DNA from: VYFG01 sp965213885
GTDB lineage: Bacteria > Pseudomonadota > Gammaproteobacteria > Arenicellales > Poriferihabitantaceae
Reading direction: 5' to 3'
DNA: 64,000 bases
NCBI GenBank assembly: GCA_965213885.1
Contig: OZ243919.1
Location: 2,542,001-2,606,000, forward strand
The position numbers were made by a program, and so were the translations under genes. How positions within the stretch are numbered: the stretch's first letter is position 1; the number at the start of each line of letters is the position of its first letter. The notes beneath the pieces were generated by a model that ran no database searches, was not told where the DNA came from, and worked only from the letters and a program-made list of their open reading frames with translations. Positions 1 through 6,773 of the stretch are shown piece after piece.

Positions 1-159
1 CCGGCGGCGGATCGCGGGACAGGCTTTCGGCGGCGGCGGCGTGTGTCAGGCGTCGGCATTCTCCCGCATCTGGCCGCGGAATCGGTCGGATCCGGCACAT
101 ATGCCGTGCCAGTCAAGTTAGAATCCCGCTGCCCGAAACAGAAAAATCCGGATGCCGCC

Positions 160-540
160 ATGTCCTGGCCCGAAAACCAGAAGAGCGTTCTCGACGAACC
201 ACTCGCCGTCTGCTCCATCAGTCCCATGACGGGGTTCGTCCGCAACGGCTGCTGCGAAACCGGGCCCCAGGACGCGGGTTCCCACACGGTCTGTGTTGAG
301 GTGACCACCGAATTTCTCGCGTTCAGCAAGTCTCGTGGCAACGACCTGTCCACCCCGATCCCGGACTTTGAATTTCCCGGCCTCAGGCCGGGTGACCGCT
401 GGTGCCTGTGTGCGGCACGCTGGCGGGAAGCCCTGGATGCCGGTGCCGCGCCCAGGGTGGTCATGCGAGCCACGCATCAGCGGGCACTGGAAATCATCGA
501 GTTCTCCGACCTGTCCCGTCACGCCATCGATCTTTCCTGA
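160..540 (+). CDS. DUF2237 family protein
   Basis: A 126-residue cytosolic protein of unknown function. It matches the DUF2237 family by its conserved blocks: an N-terminal VLDEPLAVCS segment, PMTGFVRNGCC near residue 25, SKSRGNDLST in the middle and the GDRWCLCAARW block followed by a C-terminal ATHxRALE segment. Several cysteines are conserved in the family, but no catalytic role is established. The ATG at 160 is chosen because the family homology begins there. The frame is open upstream to 43, but that part has no family-like sequence. The stop codon overlaps the start of the next gene by one base (TGATG), so the two are probably translationally coupled. Confidence 0.85.
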   Translation: MSWPENQKSVLDEPLAVCSISPMTGFVRNGCCETGPQDAGSHTVCVEVTTEFLAFSKSRGNDLSTPIPDFEFPGLRPGDRWCLCAARWREALDAGAAPRVVMRATHQRALEIIEFSDLSRHAIDLS

Positions 541-1772
541 TGACCGGCAAGACCGTCGTTGTGATCGGTGCCGGGATCGTTGGCGTCAGCGTGGCCCTGT
601 GGATACAGCGGCGCGGACATCGCGTCATCCTGCTCGACCGCGGTGAGCCGGGCATGGGCACTTCCTACGGCAATGCCTGCATCATCGCGGATTACGGCTG
701 CATCCCGATCAACAGCCCCGCCCTGGTCACGGCTCTTCCCTCGCTCCTGTGGTCCCGGGAAAGCCCGCTCCGGCTGGACCCGCTCCATGCGCTCCACCAT
801 GCCCGCTGGATGCTGGGGTTCCTCAGGAACTGCACCCCTGCCCGCGTGAACCGGATCATCCGGGCACTTGGCGCACTGCTTTCACGCACCGGCGACGGTC
901 TCGACCCGCTGGTGGATGACGCCGGCGCGGAGTCCCTGATACGCCGGACCGGATGCGTCTATGCCTACGCAACCCGCCGGGCCTATGAGGACGCCATCGC
1001 GTCCAATCGCAAGCGTGCAGAACAGGGCGCGCGTTTCGACACCATCGAAGGCCCGCAGCTGCGGGACCTGGAGCCGGCCCTTGCCATGGATTTCTACCGC
1101 GCACTGTGGTTCCGGGATGCACGGTACGTCGCCAACCCGAAAACCCTCGTGGATCGGTACATGCGGCATTTCAGCGCCCGAGGGGGCGTCTTCCGGCGGG
1201 CCTGCGTCACCGCGGTGGAACCGGGCTGCAGTGTGATACTGGATGACGGGGAGCGCATCCCCGCCGACACGGTGGTGGTGTCCGCGGGGGCGCATTCCAG
1301 GACCATCGCCGGCGCCGGAACACGACGGATGCCGCTGGATGTCGAACGTGGCTACCATGTCCAGTTCGCCGACCGGCAGTCATTGCTCGGCAGGCCCGTT
1401 GCCTGGGTGGAGCGCGGTTTCTATGCCACCCCCACCACCGCGGGTCTCCGGTTCGCCGGCACGGTGGAAATCGCCGCGCTGGAAAAGCCGCCCAGCCCCG
1501 CGCGCATCGAATACCTCACCCGCAACGCCAGGCGAATGTTCCGTCTGACGGAGAATCCCGCGCAATCCTGGCTGGGGTTCAGACCCACGTTCCCGGACGC
1601 CCTGCCCGTGATCGGACCGAGCCCGGTTTCACCGGACATCCTGCTGGCATTCGGCCACCACCATCTCGGCCTGACGCTGTCCGGCATCACCGGGATGCTG
1701 ATTTCCGAGATCATGGAGGGTCGAAAACCCTCGCTGGACATCACCCCCTACGCGGCCGGGCGGTTTGCCTGA
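540..1772 (+). CDS. FAD-dependent oxidoreductase, DadA/D-amino-acid dehydrogenase type
   Basis: A 410-residue flavoprotein of the DAO family. The N-terminus has the Rossmann dinucleotide-binding motif VVVIGAGIVGVSVAL (residues about 5-19), and the C-terminus has the family's GxxPTFPDALPVIG and GHHHLGLTLSG segments that hold the flavin. The family oxidises amines or D-amino acids and passes electrons to the quinone pool. The substrate here cannot be read from sequence. The start at 540 overlaps the stop of the DUF2237 gene and lies directly before the Rossmann fold. An upstream in-frame extension to 402 is rejected because it only re-reads the DUF2237 gene. It converges on the minus-strand operon ending at 1784. 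Confidence 0.85.
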   Translation: MTGKTVVVIGAGIVGVSVALWIQRRGHRVILLDRGEPGMGTSYGNACIIADYGCIPINSPALVTALPSLLWSRESPLRLDPLHALHHARWMLGFLRNCTPARVNRIIRALGALLSRTGDGLDPLVDDAGAESLIRRTGCVYAYATRRAYEDAIASNRKRAEQGARFDTIEGPQLRDLEPALAMDFYRALWFRDARYVANPKTLVDRYMRHFSARGGVFRRACVTAVEPGCSVILDDGERIPADTVVVSAGAHSRTIAGAGTRRMPLDVERGYHVQFADRQSLLGRPVAWVERGFYATPTTAGLRFAGTVEIAALEKPPSPARIEYLTRNARRMFRLTENPAQSWLGFRPTFPDALPVIGPSPVSPDILLAFGHHHLGLTLSGITGMLISEIMEGRKPSLDITPYAAGRFA

Positions 1773-1783
1773 GCAGCTTCCGC

Positions 1784-2530
1784 TCAGCAGGTGACCGGCT
1801 GGCTGGAATACCGGTCATGCGCAATGACCTCTGCGGTGTCCGCCGCGAGCGCCCGCACGTCGTCGATCCCGTTTTCCAGGGCGAGGCGGAAGCCGAACCG
1901 GAAGAAGAATTCCTCGTAGAGTTCACCGCCCCGGGTGCCCACGGCAAAAAAACGGTCATTCGTCCCGTCATATTCCAGATCCACCGTCGTGAGCGGCTGC
2001 CGGGCCGGGCCGCCGATCACCTCCGCACCCCGGGACGGGTCGTACACGCTCCGCTCCGAACAGCAGTAGATGATCTGCCGGCGCTCGCGCACCTGCGCGC
2101 TGCCGTCCATGTAGCGGGTCGGTTCCGGCCTGAAATTGAGAAAGCTCACCGTGCGGGTGGGATAGCTGAGCTTGTGGGCGCAAATGGCGGAAAACGCCAC
2201 CACCGAGGCGCCGGGACCCGAACCGCCCCGCCAGCGGTAGCGCCGGCCGTCCTGCGTGATGAGATCGCGGCCGGTGTCCAGGCTGCGGCCGATATCCACC
2301 AGGAAGCAGGGCGTGGTGATGTGCGGGTAATGGAAGATGAACGCATCGCCCCGGGACAGCGAGTCGCTGCCGACCGGATCGCCAAGGTGATCCACGAGCA
2401 ACACGCGGTTGTAGCGGCGCAAGGGCTCCGATCCCGCCACCATGGCGGGATTCGAAGCCACGGCTGCGACCGTCGCCAGGCAGGTCTTGACGAAGCTGCG
2501 CCGAGTGGACAAGGTGGTTTCGTGTTTCAT
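1784..2530 (-). CDS. Rieske-like [2Fe-2S] domain protein with Tat-type signal, atypical ligands
   Basis: A 248-residue exported protein. The N-terminus has a twin-arginine-like signal (STRRSFVKTCLATVAAVAS). The C-terminal half has the layout of a Rieske domain: CAHKLSYP as the first ligand pair, then YCCSERSVYDP followed by GGPARQPL, the usual loop after the second pair. The second pair should read C-x-x-H. Here the position is Arg or Glu depending on alignment (C-S-E-R or C-C-S-E) and no His is present, so classical cluster binding is doubtful. It is the last gene of a four-gene minus-strand operon with a ligase-like and an ankyrin protein. Exported Rieske proteins usually act in periplasmic electron transfer; the role here is unknown. 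Confidence 0.7.
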   Translation of the reverse strand: MKHETTLSTRRSFVKTCLATVAAVASNPAMVAGSEPLRRYNRVLLVDHLGDPVGSDSLSRGDAFIFHYPHITTPCFLVDIGRSLDTGRDLITQDGRRYRWRGGSGPGASVVAFSAICAHKLSYPTRTVSFLNFRPEPTRYMDGSAQVRERRQIIYCCSERSVYDPSRGAEVIGGPARQPLTTVDLEYDGTNDRFFAVGTRGGELYEEFFFRFGFRLALENGIDDVRALAADTAEVIAHDRYSSQPVTC

Positions 2531-2554
2531 GTTCGGGTTGCTTGCGGACGAAAA

Positions 2555-3310
2555 CTACCAGCCGAGAAAGAGACGGGAGGACAGTTTCGTGTCCGTGCCG
2601 TCCTCCCGGCGGACGATCAGCCGCCCCGCCCCGTCCACCCCGGTGCCGACACCCTGGATCGTGCCGCCGGCATGCCGGATGGACACCGGGCAGTCCGCCA
2701 CGTCCGCCCGTGCGTTCCACGTTGCAAGCACATGGCCAAAACCCCGATCATCCCACAGATTGATCCAGGTGACGAACTCCCTCGCCCAGGACTCGAACAG
2801 GTCCGGGGGCGTGATCGAATCGTTGCCTTCCGCCTGGTGCAGGCTCATCTGCTCCGGTTCGCCGGATCCGGCGACACTGGCCACATTCACCGTCAGGGTC
2901 ACGGTCAGCCACCGCCTGCCGGAGGATTCTCCCCGGTCCAGCCAGACCGCCCCGACCCTGTAGGAGGCGATGCGGATTTCGTTCGGCCAGCCGAACCTGA
3001 GCGCAGTCAGTGGTGAAACGTGGGCGGCGATCGCATTGCACAGGCTGACCAGGGAGACGAACAGGATTTCGTGGTCCCGGTCCGGTGAAAACTCGGGTTC
3101 CAGCACCAGCGCCGCATGAAGATTTCCGGGGCCGGTGTCCGGGGCCCCGCCTTCCCCCGCCGGTGGTGACAGTACACCGTCGGCCAGGATCAGGGTGCCC
3201 TCTTCCGCGCCGCCGGACGCTGCTTCCATTGCATGATCCCTCAGATTCTCCACCTGCGGGAGATGAACCAGGCGATAGGCTGCCGGCAGTACCGGAGGGT
3301 CCCGGTCCAT
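2555..3310 (-). CDS. Biotin/lipoate A/B protein ligase family protein
   Basis: A 251-residue protein resembling the biotin/lipoate ligase fold found in biotin-protein-ligase-like proteins with an extra C-terminal domain (DUF4444 type). Supporting segments are the central RFGWPNEIRIASYRVGAVWLD stretch, equivalent to the KWPND-x-K region of BirA, and the later LTVTLTVNVASV strand. The classical catalytic lysine of the KWPND motif is not conserved as such (GWPNEI). The true substrate is therefore uncertain. The start abuts the stop of the ankyrin gene and only 24 bases separate it from the Rieske-like gene, so all are probably co-transcribed. Confidence 0.6.
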   Translation of the reverse strand: MDRDPPVLPAAYRLVHLPQVENLRDHAMEAASGGAEEGTLILADGVLSPPAGEGGAPDTGPGNLHAALVLEPEFSPDRDHEILFVSLVSLCNAIAAHVSPLTALRFGWPNEIRIASYRVGAVWLDRGESSGRRWLTVTLTVNVASVAGSGEPEQMSLHQAEGNDSITPPDLFESWAREFVTWINLWDDRGFGHVLATWNARADVADCPVSIRHAGGTIQGVGTGVDGAGRLIVRREDGTDTKLSSRLFLGW

Positions 3311-4057
3311 TCAGTTGAACTTCCGGCTGATGCCGCCGAGCACCTGGACCAGGGTTTCATGGCCCTGCTCCTCGGCATAGATGGCCGGGGTGCGCCCTTC
3401 CATGTCCGGAACGTCTCTGCGGGCACCGTGTCCGAGCAGGTTGACCGCCACGGCCGTATGGCCCCTGGCGGCGGCATGATGCAGCGCCGTGGCGCCCTGG
3501 TCGTCCCGGGCGTCGATATCAATGCCCGGGGTTTCCAGCAGCAGGTCCACCACGCTTTCCCTGTTCTCGTAGGCCGAGCGGTGCAAGGGGGTCCACAGGA
3601 AGACATCCCGGGTATTGATGTCCGCGCCTGCGCGGATCAACTGCCGGGTCACCACCATGCTGCCTTTTGCCGCGGCGATCATGAGCGCGCTCCAGCCGTT
3701 GGCGCCGCGGGCGTTGACATCGGCACCGGCTTCCAGAATCGGGATCACGCAGCGGCTGTCGCCGGTGACGGCGGCGAACATCAGTGCAGTGCCGCCATTG
3801 CGATTGCTGGCACCCGGATCCGCACCCATGGAAATCAGCCTTTCCACCTGGTCGCAACGGCCCGCCCGGGCCACCACCATCAGGGCCGTTCTGCCCGTCG
3901 CGGTGGTCTCGTTGACATCCGCCACCGTGCCGCTGAGATGAATCACCTGCTCCACATCGGCCGAGCGGATGGCGCGACGGAAACTGTCGTCCGCCTGCGC
4001 CGGGAGGCAGGTTCCGGACAGCATCAGCAATGCCAGGAGTCTATGCACTCGCCACAT
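3311..4057 (-). CDS. Secreted ankyrin-repeat protein
   Basis: A 248-residue protein with a cleavable signal peptide (hydrophobic LLALLMLSG, probable cleavage after AQA near residue 22) followed by about six ankyrin repeats. The repeats are visible as GRTALMVVARAG, GGTALMFAAVTG, GWSALMIAAAKG, LWTPLHRSAYEN, GATALHHAAARG and GRTPAIYAEEQG. Ankyrin repeats bind proteins; a periplasmic location is inferred. The ATG at 4057 is chosen because the signal peptide starts there; an ATG at 4066 or 4105 would add non-hydrophobic residues. It overlaps the end of the upstream gene by 17 bases and its stop abuts the ligase gene start. Confidence 0.85.
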   Translation of the reverse strand: MWRVHRLLALLMLSGTCLPAQADDSFRRAIRSADVEQVIHLSGTVADVNETTATGRTALMVVARAGRCDQVERLISMGADPGASNRNGGTALMFAAVTGDSRCVIPILEAGADVNARGANGWSALMIAAAKGSMVVTRQLIRAGADINTRDVFLWTPLHRSAYENRESVVDLLLETPGIDIDARDDQGATALHHAAARGHTAVAVNLLGHGARRDVPDMEGRTPAIYAEEQGHETLVQVLGGISRKFN

Positions 4058-4559
4058 GGGTAGCATAGTGGCTTGTGACCTCCCGCATGGCGGCATCGGC
4101 GTCATAGCGGCCGGTCAGACGGATCATGGCATCATGTTTCACGGCATCGTCCAGGATGGACCGGTAACCGTCGCGCTCGCGCTGCCCGAGCCTGAGCTGC
4201 TGGGAATGGATCACCCGGAATGTTCCATCCGCGAAGAAAAACCGCAGGTGCTGCTGTTCGACCAGGTTCTCCAGCGTCCTGAACTGCAGATCGCCCAGGC
4301 CGGGCGTGAGCAGCACCTCCCCGGCCAGCGGATCCTCCGGGCGGGTGGCGACCTCGAAGCGCAGCATCACCACGGCCGCACTCCCGCATTCGATCACGTC
4401 CGCCTCCAGCGCCACCGGTACCGGAGCCCGGCACTGCCCGAGTATCCGCCGGTCCTCCCTGCACTCCGGATCGCCCAGGCCGAAAAATACCGCGGTTTCC
4501 CATGTTCCGTGATCCAGGCGCACCGGCAGACAGGTGGTCATCACGCCGCCTGAACGCAT
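4041..4559 (-). CDS. Hypothetical protein, first gene of the ankyrin/Rieske operon
   Basis: I do not recognise this protein of about 172 residues. It is soluble, has no signal peptide or transmembrane segment, and is rich in charged residues (for example EEVLLTPGLGDLQF and LRLGQRERDGYRSI-like stretches). The reading frame overlaps the start of the ankyrin gene by 17 bases, which supports a real co-translated gene. The start is uncertain: ATGs at 4592, 4559 and 4541 are all possible and none has a strong ribosome-binding site. Confidence 0.55.
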   Translation of the reverse strand: MRSGGVMTTCLPVRLDHGTWETAVFFGLGDPECREDRRILGQCRAPVPVALEADVIECGSAAVVMLRFEVATRPEDPLAGEVLLTPGLGDLQFRTLENLVEQQHLRFFFADGTFRVIHSQQLRLGQRERDGYRSILDDAVKHDAMIRLTGRYDADAAMREVTSHYATHVASA

Positions 4560-4760
4560 TCTGCTCACGATTTCGGGAGGAAACTGCTGCAACGGTACTT
4601 GTCGGTTGGATGCCGTTTGCCGGACGCAATACCCGGACAGTTCAATCGGGATCGGGCGCGCCTCACGGCGGCGCCCCTGCGCTTCACGAGTCCTTCATCG
4701 CCGTCGGGCCAGGCGGTGAACCGGCGCTTCCAGGCCGCCGGCCATGCCCGGCACATCGAA

Positions 4761-4785
4761 AAAACCCCTGCAATGCAGGGGTTTT
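4761..4785 (-). terminator. Rho-independent terminator of the formate dehydrogenase operon
   Basis: A near-perfect inverted repeat, AAAACCCCTGCA / TGCAGGGGTTTT with one central base, lies 22 bases beyond the stop codon of fdhC. Read on the minus strand, the GC stem is followed by six T residues. The A run on the other side means it could also work on the plus strand. The 4560-4806 interval around it holds no gene I can support. Confidence 0.9.
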
Positions 4786-4806
4786 GTATTGGTCGGCAAC
4801 GTCGGG

Positions 4807-5880
4807 TCAGGTCGTCGACGCATCGCCAGTCACACCCGCGGCCGTGTCGGTCTCGGGAGCCCGCGCATCGCTCTCAAGCCCTTCGTACCACAGGTCGTGA
4901 TGCTGCCTGGCCCATTCGACACTGACCCTGCCGGTGGTCATGCCTTCCAGTGCGCCTTCGGTACCGATGGTGCCGATGTAGACGTGCCCGAAGAACACCA
5001 CGATCCAGATGATGGCGGCAATGGCATGCACCTGGTGCGCCCACTGCATGGTGGCCCGGCTGTTGTCCATGAATCCCCATTGCGCAGCCCAGCCAATGAG
5101 CATCAGACCGGTGCCGCACACCGCCACCAGGCCGACCAGGATGACGATCCAGTACCAGACCTTCTCGCCGCCGTTGGCCTTGCCGGCGCTGGGGTGGGCC
5201 TTGCCGATGATGCCGCCCCCGGCGGCAAGCCACTTGAGGTCCACCCCGGTGGGTATGTTGTTCTTGACCCAGAAAAGCAGCATGGCGAACACGCCGATGG
5301 TGAAGAACGGGCCCACGTAGTTATGCACATTGATGGACAGACTGGCCCAGGCGGCGAAGCCCTGGGGCCCCAGCAGTGGTATCAGCACCGCGCGCCCGAA
5401 CAGCATGCTGAGCCCGGTGATGGTCAGAAGGACGAACAGGGTCGCCGTGTACCAGTGCATCAGGCGTTCCAGCCCATTCCAGCGGAGCACGGTCATCCCC
5501 GATTTCTCCCCCTCGATGCGGATCCGCCCGCGCAGGAGGAAAAACAGGCAGATCAGGCCAAGGGAACCCACAATGGCCCAGCCGCCGTAGTTCGCGATCA
5601 ACCCGTTGCGGAGCTGACGCCAGTTCTGGCCGCCATTGTTGATGAACACGCCGGACTCGGGTCCCGTGACTGCGCTGTACCCCGCCTGCCCCTCACGCAC
5701 CAGGCGCCAGAAGTTGGCCCGCTGGTTGGTGTCGTTGGCCACCTGGGCATAGGCATCCTCTCCCCCAGTCACGAGGTAGGATGCCATCGGCAGGGCCATC
5801 GCGCTGAGCACGATGAACAGGATGGACCAGTTCATGGCGCGCCTGCGAAGGCGGTTCTTGTCAGCTTTTTGTGTATTCAT
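4807..5880 (-). CDS. fdhC: Formate dehydrogenase gamma subunit, membrane cytochrome b556
   Basis: A 357-residue integral membrane subunit that anchors the periplasmic formate dehydrogenase and carries electrons through b hemes to quinone. It has an N-terminal membrane segment (residues about 18-38), a periplasmic region, and then at least four hydrophobic helices. Candidate heme ligands are the His in LERLMHWYTATLF, INVHNYVGPFF, AHQVHAIAAIIW and FGHVYIGTIG. The family is FdnI/FdoI-like but longer at the N-terminus, as is common in proteobacterial FdhABC systems with DUF3305/3306. It is the last gene of the fdh operon, followed by a strong terminator. Confidence 0.92.
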   Translation of the reverse strand: MNTQKADKNRLRRRAMNWSILFIVLSAMALPMASYLVTGGEDAYAQVANDTNQRANFWRLVREGQAGYSAVTGPESGVFINNGGQNWRQLRNGLIANYGGWAIVGSLGLICLFFLLRGRIRIEGEKSGMTVLRWNGLERLMHWYTATLFVLLTITGLSMLFGRAVLIPLLGPQGFAAWASLSINVHNYVGPFFTIGVFAMLLFWVKNNIPTGVDLKWLAAGGGIIGKAHPSAGKANGGEKVWYWIVILVGLVAVCGTGLMLIGWAAQWGFMDNSRATMQWAHQVHAIAAIIWIVVFFGHVYIGTIGTEGALEGMTTGRVSVEWARQHHDLWYEGLESDARAPETDTAAGVTGDASTT

Positions 5881-5900
5881 TGTTCTCCCCGATGACTGGT

Positions 5901-6080
5901 TTACCGATCCCGTTGTCCGGACATGCGCTCCTGCAATGCAGTGCTGTCGGTGCTGAGATCATCCGACGGCCCGTAGTACTCGCCGGGCTGGTGAAAGGTC
6001 ACATCGGTGGATTCCCAGCAGCCGGCCAATGCAAGGCACGCCAGCAACAGTATCAGGGGATGGAGTGTTTTTCTGTGCAT
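5901..6080 (-). CDS. Small lipoprotein in the formate dehydrogenase operon
   Basis: A 59-residue predicted lipoprotein: HRK positive N-terminus, hydrophobic LILLLACLA core and a lipobox LAGC, then a short acidic, Tyr/Asp-rich mature part (ESTDVTFHQPGEYYGPS). It lies between fdhB and fdhC, 20 bases before fdhC. The start at 6080 is chosen because the signal peptide begins there; an in-frame ATG at 6197 adds only Arg/Pro-rich sequence overlapping fdhB. I know of no characterised function. Its position suggests a part in assembly or anchoring of the enzyme (inference). Confidence 0.7.
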   Translation of the reverse strand: MHRKTLHPLILLLACLALAGCWESTDVTFHQPGEYYGPSDDLSTDSTALQERMSGQRDR

Positions 6081-6140
6081 GTCGACTCTCGGATTGGGAA
6101 TGTTCCGACGCCGGTCCCGGCGCCGGTATGCAAGGATGGC

Positions 6141-6163
6141 GGGGCGGGTGCGAAACCCGCCCC
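6141..6163. other. Intercistronic GC-rich hairpin between fdhB and the lipoprotein gene
   Basis: A perfect 9-bp inverted repeat (GGGGCGGGT / ACCCGCCCC, loop GCGAA) lies 10 bases after the fdhB stop. There is no T run on either strand, so it is unlikely to be a full terminator. It may stabilise the 3' end of the fdhAB message or reduce read-through into the lipoprotein-fdhC part. Confidence 0.55.
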
Positions 6164-6172
6164 GACCAGGAC

Positions 6173-6757
6173 TCAACTGCCGTAGGCGGCTTCCCAACCC
6201 CAGGTCTGCGGTCTTCCACCGCGGCGCAGGATCCGTTCGCGGTAGATGTCCGCGACCATGTCGCCGTCACCGGCAATGAGCGCCTTGGTGGAACACATCT
6301 CCGCGCAGAGCGGCAACTTTCCTTCCGCAAGCCGGTTGCCTCCATATTTCTCGCGCTCAGCCACGGAATTGTCGTCCAGGGGACCGCCGGCACAGAAGGT
6401 GCACTTGTCCATCTTGCCGCGCACGCCGAAGGCCTCCTGCTGCGGGTACTGCGGCGCACCGAACGGGCAGGCGTAGAAACAGTAACCGCAACCGATGCAG
6501 AGATCCTTGTCGTGCAACACCACACCGTCGTTCGTGGTGTAGAAGCAGTCCACCGGGCACACCGCGGAGCAGGGTGCGTCGGTGCAATGCATGCAGGCCA
6601 CGGAGATGGACTTCTCACCGGTCTGGCCGTCACCGAGGGTGATGACGCGGCGCCGGTTCACGCCCCAGGGAACCTCGTTCTCGTTCTTGCAGGCGGTTAC
6701 GCAGCCGTTGCATTCGATGCAGCGTTCGGCGTCACACAGGAATTTCATTCTTGCCAT
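6173..6757 (-). CDS. fdhB: Formate dehydrogenase beta subunit, four [4Fe-4S] ferredoxin
   Basis: A 194-residue iron-sulfur subunit that passes electrons from the catalytic subunit to the cytochrome b. Four cysteine groups are visible: CIECNGCVTAC (13-23), CMHCTDAPCSAVCP (55-68), CIGCGYCFYACP (87-98) and CTFC...CAEMC (119-155). It lacks the long C-terminal membrane helix of E. coli FdnH, consistent with the shorter FdhB type. It lies 17 bases downstream of fdhA in the same operon. Confidence 0.93.
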   Translation of the reverse strand: MARMKFLCDAERCIECNGCVTACKNENEVPWGVNRRRVITLGDGQTGEKSISVACMHCTDAPCSAVCPVDCFYTTNDGVVLHDKDLCIGCGYCFYACPFGAPQYPQQEAFGVRGKMDKCTFCAGGPLDDNSVAEREKYGGNRLAEGKLPLCAEMCSTKALIAGDGDMVADIYRERILRRGGRPQTWGWEAAYGS

Positions 6758-6773
6758 GTTCGTATCCTCCGGC

